Under the pieces are notes generated by a model. The model ran no database searches. It was not told the DNA's origin and was given only the letters and a program-made list of their open reading frames with translations. 64,000 nucleotides of DNA from G963664835 sp963664835 (GTDB lineage Bacteria > Chloroflexota > UBA6077 > FW602-bin22 > JBCLEL01): assembly GCA_963664835.2 (NCBI GenBank), contig CAXXUG010000010.1:1-64000 (forward strand), read 5' to 3'. The position numbers and the translations under genes were made by a program. The first letter of the stretch is position 1. The number at the start of each line of letters is the position of its first letter. Of this stretch, positions 46,327-54,457 are shown in pieces.

Positions 46327-48216
46327 ATGTCAAGCAGTGCGACTGAAGAGCGTATTACGCTAAAACACCGCTGGGAAGTGCAAGCCATCAAGCTCGCGAT
46401 GGAAAACCAGTGGGAAAAAGCGGTCAAGGTCAATCAAGACATATTGGAATGGTTCCCCAAGGATGTAGAGGCTCGCAACCGACTCGGACATTCGCTGACC
46501 AAGTTGGGTCGTTACCCGGATGCATTGGCCGCTTATCGAATTTCACTGGAGCTCGATAAGAGCAATCTGATCGCAAGAAAGAGTATTTGCCGCCTGACCG
46601 ACCGGATAGCCAACTCCAATCTCGAGAAGCGCAAGAAATACGACTATACGGAGATTGTTCGTACCTACGACGCGGCTGCTGGTACTTACGAGATCCAGAG
46701 GGGCGCAAATGAGTCGGCGCCGCGTAATGACCATAGTCCTACACGCCATGGTGCAAATAATGGGGGGATCAGCAACACTGCTGATGGTACCGGTAGCAGG
46801 CCAGCGCGCGCTCTCAATTTACGCAACTACCAATCGAATGCGGTTGATGCGCTGAGGGCGGAGCTACGGGCCGGACATAAACGGATAATACTGTGCGCCC
46901 CGACTGGTGCTGGCAAGACTGAGACTGCGATCCACGTAATCCAAGAAGCACGGGCGAAAGGAGAGAGGGTGGCGTTCGTCGCAGATCGAGTGGTACTGGT
47001 AGCCCAAACTAGCCAACGCCTTTCCCAATACGGGATCCCGCACGGTGTTGCCCAAGGAAGCAACACGCGTGGAGGTGCTGAACCGGTACAAGTATGGTCT
47101 TCGCAAACGATCGCGAGGCGCGGGCGCTGGCCTGATCTCGACTTGTTGCTAATCGATGAGGCTCATACTCAGCACAAGACGCTCCTGTCATTGGCTAGAC
47201 GCTGGGACGGACCCGTGATTGGTCTGACCGCAACGCCGTTGACTCCGGGATTGGGCAAGCATTATTCCACCGTCGTAAACGTGACCACGACAGACAGGCT
47301 CTTGGCCGACAGCTACCTAGCTCATCTCCGGGTTTATGCCGGCAAGGAGATTGACATGACCGGCGCTCGTAAAAGGGCTGGAGAATGGCAGAACGTCGAG
47401 GTCCGCACTCGCTCACGCCCTATCATCGGCGACATCATCGGGGAGTGGGAGCGCCGAACACGGGAGCACTTCAGCGGGCCAGTGAAGACGCTCGTCTTCT
47501 CAGCAGACGTGGCCCACGGGGAGGAAATCTGCCGGGCTTTCAAGGCGGCCGGCTACAATTTTCGGCAATCAACCTATCGTGACTCCGGCAAAAAGGACGA
47601 GGAAATGATCGAAGCCTTCCGCCGTGGAGATTTCAGTGGCTTGGTATCGGTGGAGAAATTCGTCAAGGGATTCGACGTGCCGGATGTTCAATGCATCATC
47701 GGGGCAAGACCATACTCGTCGTCGCTCGCCATGGTTATCCAGCAGATGGGCCGGGGGATGAGAACCGCTCCCGGAAAGGAGTATTGTCTCTACCTCGACC
47801 ACGCCGGCAACGTTGCCGGATGGTACGGGGACATACGGGCATTTTGGGCGGACGGCGTGGATGAGTTGCCGGGCGAGGAAGTCCGTCCTCGAATACGTCG
47901 TGAGGGCTCGGAGCGGGCCGATGTAGTTTGTAGATGCGGCTTCATATTACCACCTGTAAAGCGAGATTGCGGGGCTTGCGGCCGCAAGCGTGAAAGGAGG
48001 GTAAAATCGCCAAGGCGGCCGGACGGCGTGCCGTTCACGACGGCACCGCCGGGCCGCAAGCGTGAAAGGCGGGTAAAAGCGCCAAGGCAGGCGGCAGGAG
48101 CAAGAAAACTCTCGTTTGTTACCGTATTGGCGGTCGCAACATTGCTGATCGTTTTCCAGGTGCCTTTTGCTATGGCTGTATTGGCTATGTGTTGTTGGTG
48201 GTCGCAACATTGCTGA
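46327..48216 (+). CDS. TPR-SF2 helicase-zinc ribbon fusion with C-terminal membrane segment
   Basis: The 629-residue protein has an unusual domain order. Residues 10-95 are TPR-like helices (ENQWEKAVKVNQDILEWFPK, LGRYPDALAAYRISLELDK), followed by a polar linker (about 96-160). Residues 161-500 are a superfamily 2 helicase of the SSL2/type III-res kind. Its motifs are Walker A APTGAGKT (191-198), DEAH (277-280), TATP (301-304), VEKFVKGFDVPDV (442-454) and QQMGRGMRT (472-480). A zinc ribbon follows (Cys535, Cys537, Cys548, Cys551), then two 24-residue basic repeats beginning RKRERRVK (from 553 and 577). Last is a hydrophobic segment at 595-622. The helicase-plus-ribbon part resembles phage helicases. 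It stands alone between long intergenic stretches. Confidence 0.8.
   Translation: MSSSATEERITLKHRWEVQAIKLAMENQWEKAVKVNQDILEWFPKDVEARNRLGHSLTKLGRYPDALAAYRISLELDKSNLIARKSICRLTDRIANSNLEKRKKYDYTEIVRTYDAAAGTYEIQRGANESAPRNDHSPTRHGANNGGISNTADGTGSRPARALNLRNYQSNAVDALRAELRAGHKRIILCAPTGAGKTETAIHVIQEARAKGERVAFVADRVVLVAQTSQRLSQYGIPHGVAQGSNTRGGAEPVQVWSSQTIARRGRWPDLDLLLIDEAHTQHKTLLSLARRWDGPVIGLTATPLTPGLGKHYSTVVNVTTTDRLLADSYLAHLRVYAGKEIDMTGARKRAGEWQNVEVRTRSRPIIGDIIGEWERRTREHFSGPVKTLVFSADVAHGEEICRAFKAAGYNFRQSTYRDSGKKDEEMIEAFRRGDFSGLVSVEKFVKGFDVPDVQCIIGARPYSSSLAMVIQQMGRGMRTAPGKEYCLYLDHAGNVAGWYGDIRAFWADGVDELPGEEVRPRIRREGSERADVVCRCGFILPPVKRDCGACGRKRERRVKSPRRPDGVPFTTAPPGRKRERRVKAPRQAAGARKLSFVTVLAVATLLIVFQVPFAMAVLAMCCWWSQHC
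47980..48088 (+). repeat. In-frame 72-nt duplication in the helicase 3' end
   Basis: Near-identical 37-nt units (GGCCGCAAGCGTGAAAGG then GGGTAAAA and CGCCAAGGC) start at 47980 and 48052, a period of 72 nt. They encode the two RKRERRVK...PR basic repeats. Confidence 0.85.
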
Positions 48217-48218
48217 TC
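48132..48218 (+). repeat. Out-of-frame 68-nt duplication that supplies the helicase stop codon
   Basis: The 19-nt sequence GGTCGCAACATTGCTGATC occurs at 48132-48150 and again at 48200-48218, 68 nt apart. Because 68 is not a multiple of three, the second copy is read in another frame and its internal TGA (48214-48216) ends the protein. Confidence 0.85.
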
Positions 48219-48259
48219 TTTCGTCTTCCCAGCCGGCTACGCCTCGAGTAGAGAGATTG

Positions 48260-49528
48260 TCAATCATCCCATCTCTGGACTGCCAAGCATGCGTTGTGGC
48301 CGCCGAACGCGAGTGAGTTGGAGATGACTCGCTTTGCCGCAACGGACCGGCCTGTGTTGGGGATATAGTCCAAGTCGCAGGCAGGATCCGGCGTGTCCAG
48401 GTTGATCGTCGGATGAAGGAATCGATTGCGGAGGCTCATTACAGACGCAACGAACTCGACCGCGCCGGCGGCTCCAAGCGTGTGTCCGATCATGGACTTC
48501 GTGGCTGAGATGGGAATATCAAAGGCGCGGGCGCCGAAGGCCTGTTTCAGGGCCACGGTCTCGACCCGGTCGTTCAACTGGGTAGATGTGCCGTGGGCGT
48601 TAACGTAGTCAACCTGCTCTGGATCCCAGCCGGCGTCATTCAGTGCCATCGTTATGGCCCGGGCGATTCCGTGTCCGCTCTCATCCGGCGCGGTTATGTG
48701 GTAGGCGTCTGAACTGGTGCCGTATCCGGCGACCTCCGCCAAGATGGTCGCGCCGCGTTCACGCGCGTGGTCGAGGGCTTCCAATGTGATGACGGCAGCG
48801 CCTTCGGCCATAACGAACCCGTCCCGGTCTCGGTCGAAGGGGCGACTGGCCAGGGTTGGATCGTCGTTGCGGTGTGAAAGGGTACGTGCGGAGCTAAAAG
48901 CGGACATCACCAGCGGAGTTATGCCCGAGTCGGCACCGCCGGCGAGTACGGAGTCAACCACACCGCGCCTGATCAGGGCGGCGCCTTCGCCAATGCAATC
49001 CGCCCCGGTGGCACAGGCGGTCGAGATTCCCCTGCTTGGCCCGAGCAACCCGAAGTCTATGGACACCTGCCCGGCCGGCATATTGGGCAACATCATTGAC
49101 GCCAAGAATGGACTGACGCGCCTGGGCCCCTTGCTGGCGATGACATCCGCCTCGGCCTCAAACGTGGCGAGGCAGGACAGGCCGGTACCTATAACGACGC
49201 CGATACGCTCGTCGAGGCCATTGGGCCTGCCGGCATCGCGACCCAATCCAGATTCGTCCAGGGCGGCGCCGGCGGCTGCGACAGTCAACTGGGTGCACCG
49301 GTCCATTCTGCGTGCGGCCTTGCGGCCAAAGAGAGTCGCCGGGTCGAAGTCCTTGACTTGACCGGCTATCCGGCTGGGGAAGACGTCTGGCGAAAATCCT
49401 TCGATCGGTGAGATGCCCGATTCTCCATTCGCCAGTCTGTCCCAGAACTCGGCCGGATCGTTCCCGAGGGGGCTCGCGAGTCCCATGCCGGTGACGACAA
49501 CTCTTTGTTCCGAGGGTCTTGACGTCAA
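48260..49528 (-). CDS. Beta-ketoacyl-ACP synthase II, second copy
   Basis: The 422-residue KAS II paralogue keeps all catalytic residues: Cys in STACATGADCIGEG, His in NAHGTSTQLND, and His in TKSMIGHTLGAAGAVEF. It is far from the main fab cluster (16666-17907) and has no acyl-carrier or reductase gene beside it. It may be specialised for other chain lengths or a secondary lipid. It ends about 40 nt from the helicase gene, in convergent orientation. Confidence 0.93.
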   Translation of the reverse strand: MTSRPSEQRVVVTGMGLASPLGNDPAEFWDRLANGESGISPIEGFSPDVFPSRIAGQVKDFDPATLFGRKAARRMDRCTQLTVAAAGAALDESGLGRDAGRPNGLDERIGVVIGTGLSCLATFEAEADVIASKGPRRVSPFLASMMLPNMPAGQVSIDFGLLGPSRGISTACATGADCIGEGAALIRRGVVDSVLAGGADSGITPLVMSAFSSARTLSHRNDDPTLASRPFDRDRDGFVMAEGAAVITLEALDHARERGATILAEVAGYGTSSDAYHITAPDESGHGIARAITMALNDAGWDPEQVDYVNAHGTSTQLNDRVETVALKQAFGARAFDIPISATKSMIGHTLGAAGAVEFVASVMSLRNRFLHPTINLDTPDPACDLDYIPNTGRSVAAKRVISNSLAFGGHNACLAVQRWDD

Positions 49529-49568
49529 TCTACTTCTCTAAGAGTTCAGAGGAAAAGTCGTTCTGAGA

Positions 49569-50048
49569 CTACTCCACTCCCGCCGCGGCCGCGAGCTCTC
49601 CGGCATGCTGGGACTCATGATCGGCTATGAGCTCGAACAGGCCACTGACCGTGGTGGATGCGCCCGAGGCGCGGAAGCCGGTCAGATCCAGATTGCCAGG
49701 ATCAGTATCGGCAAGGACCTGAAGAGTCGTTTGACGCTCCGCCTCGAGCCGTTCCAGGATTTCATTGACCGTGCGGTTACGGAGCTTGCGAATCTGCCGG
49801 TCGTTCCAGGTGTCGAGGTCGAAGCCGGCGGGTGGCGCCGTGTCCGCGGCGTCCAGTATCCTGGAGATTCGACCGCGCAAACCCTGCTCGGCGGAGAGCA
49901 GGTGGGCGAGGATATCGCGCGGCGGCCAGTGCTGGGAATCCGCGCGATTAACGTCCCAATCGTCGGGACCGATCTTCGCCACTAGCTCTCGGAGCGAGCT
50001 GTGGGAGTCGGCGAGCTTTTGTCGAAGTGCGGCGCGACGGGTATCCAT
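49569..50048 (-). CDS. DinB-fold family protein
   Basis: The 159-residue protein starts at ATG 50048 behind a perfect AAGGAGGT. It has the four-helix DinB / YfiT-like pattern with metal-ligand histidines in PRDILAHLLSAEQGLR and IADHESQHAGELAAA. Related proteins are putative thiol-dependent transferases or hydrolases; the function here is unknown. It lies between fabF2 and the SDR gene on the same strand. Confidence 0.85.
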   Translation of the reverse strand: MDTRRAALRQKLADSHSSLRELVAKIGPDDWDVNRADSQHWPPRDILAHLLSAEQGLRGRISRILDAADTAPPAGFDLDTWNDRQIRKLRNRTVNEILERLEAERQTTLQVLADTDPGNLDLTGFRASGASTTVSGLFELIADHESQHAGELAAAAGVE

Positions 50049-50109
50049 TCCAGCCACCTCCTTCGGAGGCAATTTCGCGGCGGATTTCAACTGAGAAGCA
50101 TGTTAGCAC

Positions 50110-50901
50110 TTAGACGCCGGCGGAGACACCGCCGTCGATATTTATGGAAGTGCCGGTTATGAAACCTGCACGGGCGGAGACGAGAAAAGCGACCAGGTCC
50201 GCAACCTCTTCGGCCTCACCTATGCGGCCCAGGGGGATCGATTCGCCGGCTTGGGCAAAGTACTCTTCGAGAGTGCCCCGCTTGCCGGCGCGTTCCCATG
50301 CGCGTCGTCCCTGGGCGCTCCTGATTGAGCCCACGCAGACCGTGTTGACGCAGATGTTGTCGCCGGCGTAGTCCTTAGAAAGGGCCTTGGTCAGCGCTAT
50401 GCCGGCGGCGCGGCTAACCGAGGTCGGCACCGAGCCGGCTGGCGGTTGCTTGCCTCCGGGAGTGGTGATGTTGACTATACGGCCGTTGCCGGACTGGCGC
50501 AGGTAGGGTAGGGCGAGTTGGCAGCACTTCACGGCAGCGAAGAACTTGAGACGCATGTCGTAGTCCCACTCTTCATCCGGGACGTTGTCGAACTTGTGCG
50601 CCGAGGACCGGCCGGCGTTGTTGACCATGATGTCCAACCCGCCGAATCGTTGAACCGTCGATTCGATGAAGTTCTCCAAGTCACTGTATGCGGTGACATC
50701 GGCGGCGACCGCGAGCACTTCTCCGCCGGTCCTGGCGCGGATATCCGCCGCGGCCTGCTCAAGAACGTCGGACCGGCGGGCGCAAATCGCGACCTTGGCG
50801 CCGGCCTGGGAGAGACGCATAGCGATCGCCCTGCCGATCCCTTCGCTGCCTCCGGTGATTGCGGCGATCTTTCCTTCGAGCTCGAGGTCCATGTGACTCA
50901 T
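50110..50901 (-). CDS. SDR family oxidoreductase lacking the canonical Tyr-Lys pair
   Basis: The 263-residue Rossmann protein has the cofactor motif ITGGSEGIGRAIAMRLS, NNAGRSSAHKFDN, IVNITTPGGKQPPAG and the ending FITGTSINIDGGVSAG. Where SDRs have YxxxK, this one reads PTSVSRAAGIALTKAL, so the catalytic Tyr is replaced by Thr or Ser and the Lys by Arg. AAGGAG lies 6 nt before ATG 50901. It might have altered chemistry or a different proton relay. Confidence 0.9.
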   Translation of the reverse strand: MSHMDLELEGKIAAITGGSEGIGRAIAMRLSQAGAKVAICARRSDVLEQAAADIRARTGGEVLAVAADVTAYSDLENFIESTVQRFGGLDIMVNNAGRSSAHKFDNVPDEEWDYDMRLKFFAAVKCCQLALPYLRQSGNGRIVNITTPGGKQPPAGSVPTSVSRAAGIALTKALSKDYAGDNICVNTVCVGSIRSAQGRRAWERAGKRGTLEEYFAQAGESIPLGRIGEAEEVADLVAFLVSARAGFITGTSINIDGGVSAGV

Positions 50902-51532
50902 CCAAGTCTCCTTTCAATCGAAATTAGGTAGTGCGTCGAGGATCGGTTCGATGATCCAAGCGCGGGGTTGTCTGGCTTTATGCAATATAGGCGAAAGCGG
51001 CGAAGCCGCCAAGTGAAACGGCCTTCGGCCGACTTAGTGGATAACGCGATAGTTGGACAATTTTGCCAGGGGTCCAAATGTGAACGCCGACCGTTTGTTT
51101 TGCAATTTTCATATGTTTTTTGCGAGGTTCTTTGCCCCCATGTGAGCCAGAAGGCCGGAGGGGGCGAACTGCGCAGTCGTACGGAGTTGGGAACATTTGT
51201 TTTAATTATAGCAGTTTGGGAGGGATGATGGAGGCGCAAGGGTCCCGACGGCTAGAGGGCGACGGTGGAGTGGGTGTGGCCGGCGGAGGGGACGAAAATG
51301 TGGGTGAGGACTAGATCGCGAGTGCGGTGCCGGCAGGCGCACCCCTTGCGGGGGGCGAACCCCAGAGCTACGCCCCCTTTTCCGCCTGCGTGGGATTGTC
51401 GAGGTAGCGGCGGATTTGACGTAATGCGTGGCCGGAATGACGAGTACTGCCACTGGCGGGAAGAACGAATTGGAGGGCCGACGGGCGACGTGGATAGACC
51501 GCCGGTTGACCTTTTGATAAGATCAAGGCGCT
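50902..51532. other. Gene-free region with small hairpins and a degenerate repeat
   Basis: Small hairpins GCGGCGAAGCCGC (near 50998) and CGGCCTTCGGCCG (near 51019) lie upstream of the SDR gene. The part 51290-51450 has a GGCGCACCCC...GGGGGGCG segment and a GGCCGGAATGACG tail like the dispersed repeats. No gene can be supported. Confidence 0.45.
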
Positions 51533-51646
51533 ATGAATGCGAGGCAACGGAGAACGCTGTACCGGGCGGCGCTAATAACTTTCAGCATCGTGATTGTGGT
51601 GGCATTGGTTCTGCCTACGGTCTTGCCGCCGCAAGGTCCTCCGTGA
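51533..51646 (+). CDS. Small single-pass membrane protein (37 residues), candidate
   Basis: The ATG at 51533 opens a 37-codon frame: a basic N terminus (MNARQRRTLYR), a hydrophobic helix (about residues 12-27, AALITFSIVIVVALVL), then a Pro-rich end (LPPQGPP) and TGA at 51644-51646. The positive-inside charge pattern and complete helix look protein-like. No strong ribosome site is visible, and the function is unknown. It is 190 nt upstream of the AlaX gene. Confidence 0.45.
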   Translation: MNARQRRTLYRAALITFSIVIVVALVLPTVLPPQGPP

Positions 51647-51836
51647 CCGGCTGCCTGACCTCTGATTGACATAGTGTTTGCATGTCCGCCGGTCCGTTAG
51701 GTGAAAGGCCTAGCCCACGAGGATTAACAAGACCTTTCTCGTTCCCCTCCCAAGCGAAAGCATGGGAGATTTCATCCGGATCCAAGACCCTGAGCGCGTC
51801 ACACTTGGTCGTTGCGACGGGTTGACACGTTAGATC

Positions 51837-53045
51837 TTGACCGAGCGGCTTTACTACACCGACTCGTTTCTGACCGAGTTTACGAGCCGGATCGTGGACC
51901 TGAGACGGGCGAACGACGAAGTGATCGTCGAGCTTTCCGCAACCGCGTTCTACCCAACTTCCGGGGGCCAACCCCACGATGTTGGATACTTGGGCAGTTG
52001 CGCCGTCACGGACGTATTCCAAGAACAAGATCGTGTGTTGCACGTAGTGAATGGCGGCCGGGACCTAGAGACGAACCGGCAGGTGGAGTGCTCGATAGAT
52101 TGGCCGCGCCGGTTCGACCATATGCAGCACCACTCGGGACAGCACATTCTGTCGCAGGCGGCATTGAGGCTGTTTGATGCACCTACCGAGGGTTTCCACC
52201 TGAGTGGCCGGTCGGTGACGGTCGACCTGGATATCGATTCGATGGGACATGAACAGGCCGCCGAACTCGAACGGTACGCCAATCGGATCGTCTGGGAGGA
52301 CCGGCCGGTGTCGGTTTCGTTCACCGATGACGGGCTCGACGCCGGCACGCGATACCGCGGCCTCTACGACGGCGTGTCGAAGTTGCGGATAGTCGAGATT
52401 GCGGATTTCGACCGCTCCGCGTGCGGCGGGACTCACGTAAGCCGGACCGGCCAGGTTGGCCTGATAAAGATCCTGGGGACTGAGAAGGTGCGCCAACATA
52501 CGCGGGTCCACTTCGTTTGCGGAGGACGCGCGTTGGCCGACTACCAAGACCGAAATCTGGTTGCTCGCGAGCTCGTCGGCATGATTGGGGTGCAGCAGTC
52601 CGACTTGCGCGCGTCGGTAAGACGTTTGATGCAGAACGACCGGGCTAACCGACGCGAAGTGCAGGAGCTCAGAGCCGAGCTACTTCGGTATTGGGCCCAG
52701 GACTGGCTCAAACAAGCGCGAACGGTGGAGGTTAGTGGAAGGCCGTCGAAACTGGTGGAGGTCGAAGTGCAGTTGCCGGAGGGGATGAAGCCGAAGCAGG
52801 TCGCCGGCGCTGCGATCGACGCCGGAGCGGACGTCGCGGTCGTTGGCTGCCGGGGCGCTACGATGGCCGCGGTGGTGATGTGCAAGCCGGATGTACCGCT
52901 CGACTGCGGCCGGGTGGTAAGAGGTGTGTGCGCTTCGCTAGGTTTGAGAGGCGGGGGTTCGCCCGGCTTCGCGCAGATAGGCGGCTTCCAAGGCGAACAG
53001 ATGCCGGAGGTCATCTCGGCGTTGGCCGAGGAGATTGCCGGATAG
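51837..53045 (+). CDS. Alanyl-tRNA editing protein (AlaX/DHHA1 type)
   Basis: The 402-residue protein is a free-standing homologue of the editing half of AlaRS, which hydrolyses mischarged Ser- or Gly-tRNA-Ala. It starts at TTG 51837. The beta-barrel part has the family motif AFYPTSGGQPHDVG. The zinc site is formed by His99 and His103 (HHSGQH) with Cys196 and His200 (CGGTH). A linker helix and a C-terminal DHHA1-like domain (about 290-400, ending GGGSPGFAQIGG) make it the longer AlaX form. Confidence 0.92.
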   Translation: MTERLYYTDSFLTEFTSRIVDLRRANDEVIVELSATAFYPTSGGQPHDVGYLGSCAVTDVFQEQDRVLHVVNGGRDLETNRQVECSIDWPRRFDHMQHHSGQHILSQAALRLFDAPTEGFHLSGRSVTVDLDIDSMGHEQAAELERYANRIVWEDRPVSVSFTDDGLDAGTRYRGLYDGVSKLRIVEIADFDRSACGGTHVSRTGQVGLIKILGTEKVRQHTRVHFVCGGRALADYQDRNLVARELVGMIGVQQSDLRASVRRLMQNDRANRREVQELRAELLRYWAQDWLKQARTVEVSGRPSKLVEVEVQLPEGMKPKQVAGAAIDAGADVAVVGCRGATMAAVVMCKPDVPLDCGRVVRGVCASLGLRGGGSPGFAQIGGFQGEQMPEVISALAEEIAG

Positions 53046-53106
53046 AGAACCACCCACTGCCTGGAAAGGCCACGCAAGATGATGAGAATCGTAGCGCGGG
53101 ACTCTG

Positions 53107-53480
53107 CCGATTAAGTGGCCATCCTGCTTCTCCCCCTTTGGACTCCAGTGCCGTGTCCGCGTACAGGGCAGGCGTCCGACGCGGACGGACTCTGCCATAC
53201 CTCCCAACCACCCCTCTGGATTCCCGTCCGCCTAAGGCGGATACAGGGCACGCTTCTTGCGGCAATGACGAACGCGGCGCGGTTCTCGCCTAGCTGACGA
53301 CATCGGGATCGCGTTAAGCGCAACGTTCATTGCCGCGCATTCCCCTCCCTTCTGGATCCGGCTCCGTTCAGGTGGACACGCCACGCCTTCAATCATCCCC
53401 TTAGCGAAACGGGGGCCGGAGTGACCATTGGGAGCGCCGTGTCGCACGGGGTGGTATCGAGAGCCATTGCAGGAATCTGT
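53107..53480 (+). repeat. Dispersed repeat fragments between AlaX and DUF971 genes
   Basis: Several pieces of the repeat family are joined here: CTGGATTCCCGTCCGCC...GGCGGA followed by GCAATGACGAACG, then CCCCTCCCTTCTGGATCCGG and GGGGGCCGGAGTGACCATTG. The pieces seem to be nested or truncated copies. No gene is supported. Confidence 0.5.
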
Positions 53481-53497
53481 TTTCATAGTAATCGCTC

Positions 53498-53790
53498 ATG
53501 CCGGTTTCCGCCGGCACACCAAGACTTGAAAATGGCTGCGTTGGTTGGCGCGACTCTTGGACAGTGGTTCGGGGTCACGGTTTGTTACCGGACTGCCGGG
53601 AGCGGGGGACAAGCCCCCGCGCTACATTTCCCATCCCCGCCCCTTCCGGAGTCCGGCCCCGTATCGACCTACCGGCCACGCCTCGAATCGACCGCTTGGG
53701 GAAATCGGGGGCCGGAATTGCGAATGGAGGGGCCGGAAAAACGAGTGCGGGAGCCATGGAATGCGGACCCTCTCGGGATCACGTCAGATC
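53498..53790 (+). repeat. Dispersed intergenic repeat, copy C (longest)
   Basis: It has the order ATGCCGGTTTCCGCCGGCAC, AAGACTTGAAAATGG, then the hairpin GCGGGGGACAAGCCCCCGC, CTACATTTCCCATCCCCGCC, a GGAGTCCGG segment, GGCCGGAAAAACGAGTGCGG and ATGCGGACCCTCTC. It matches copy B along most of its length and copy A in the second half. Confidence 0.75.
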
Positions 53791-53819
53791 AATTTCGTAC
53801 CCATGAGCGTGACGCCGGC

Positions 53820-54203
53820 TCACCGGGCGGGGTCGGCCGCCGCCCTTTTCCGTTCGCACTCCGGGCAGGGGCATAGGGTGCGGAGATATTCCCAGGGATA
53901 AATGCCGGTCTCGTGGCCATCGGCCCAGCGTAGGTTCATCGCGTAGTCGCCTACCGGCGACATATCTACCAATTCCGTCTGCTCGGGGCGCAGGCTGGTT
54001 GTCGTGTGCAGCACGCCGGGCTGGCCGCCCTCTCCACGGCAGATGGCGCAGGGGCAGGCCCAACGCAGCGCCTCCCAATCGAAGCTGCTCTTGTGGCCGT
54101 CCATCCAGACGATGTCGATTGTTCGGTTTTCGACCGAGCCGGAGATCACGTCCGGCCGGCGTTGCTCCAAGCTCAGCCGAAAAAGGGGTTTGGGTGCGTG
54201 CAT
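53820..54203 (-). CDS. DUF971 domain protein (gamma-butyrobetaine hydroxylase N-terminal-like)
   Basis: The 127-residue protein has the DUF971 fold with its cysteine motif ALRWACPCAICRGEGGQPG and a second CPCPEC near the C terminus. These could bind zinc or an Fe-S cluster. NRTIDIVWMDGHKSSFDWEALR and NLRWADGHETGIYPWEYLR show the internal repeat of strands. Free-standing DUF971 proteins are often linked to Fe-S protein maturation, but no partner is adjacent. It is divergent from the Ldh-2 gene. Confidence 0.9.
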   Translation of the reverse strand: MHAPKPLFRLSLEQRRPDVISGSVENRTIDIVWMDGHKSSFDWEALRWACPCAICRGEGGQPGVLHTTTSLRPEQTELVDMSPVGDYAMNLRWADGHETGIYPWEYLRTLCPCPECERKRAAADPAR

Positions 54204-54457
54204 GTTCCTTTCGCTCTATTGGGCATGTGCGCCTGTTTCAATCTAATATACTGACTGGCCGGCTGTTCTGAACAGGGAATAGAGTTGCGGGGGTCCGTTG
54301 GGTTACGTGAGTGAGAAGCCTGATTTCGGCGTTTCGGTACAGGTGGGGCGATTCCCAGTACTTTGTAGTCAACCCCTATCGCGAGCCGGCGGGCACCGCG
54401 CTCGCGCGCAGCCGGGCCACCGCGATCCGTTGATTGTCATCCAAGGAGTCAGAATCG

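Noticed and set aside
46327..48216. Type III restriction or other known defence cassette around the helicase
   Set aside because: No methyltransferase, nuclease, specificity or other defence gene adjoins it; neighbours are a NUDIX gene and a KAS II.
50990..51035. Small structured RNA upstream of the SDR gene
   Set aside because: The two short hairpins are GC-rich and stable-looking but have no promoter, terminator or recognisable RNA family pattern.
51265..51669. Plus-strand frame of about 134 codons before AlaX
   Set aside because: It runs through degenerate repeat DNA and ends inside the better small-membrane-peptide frame; no family-like sequence.
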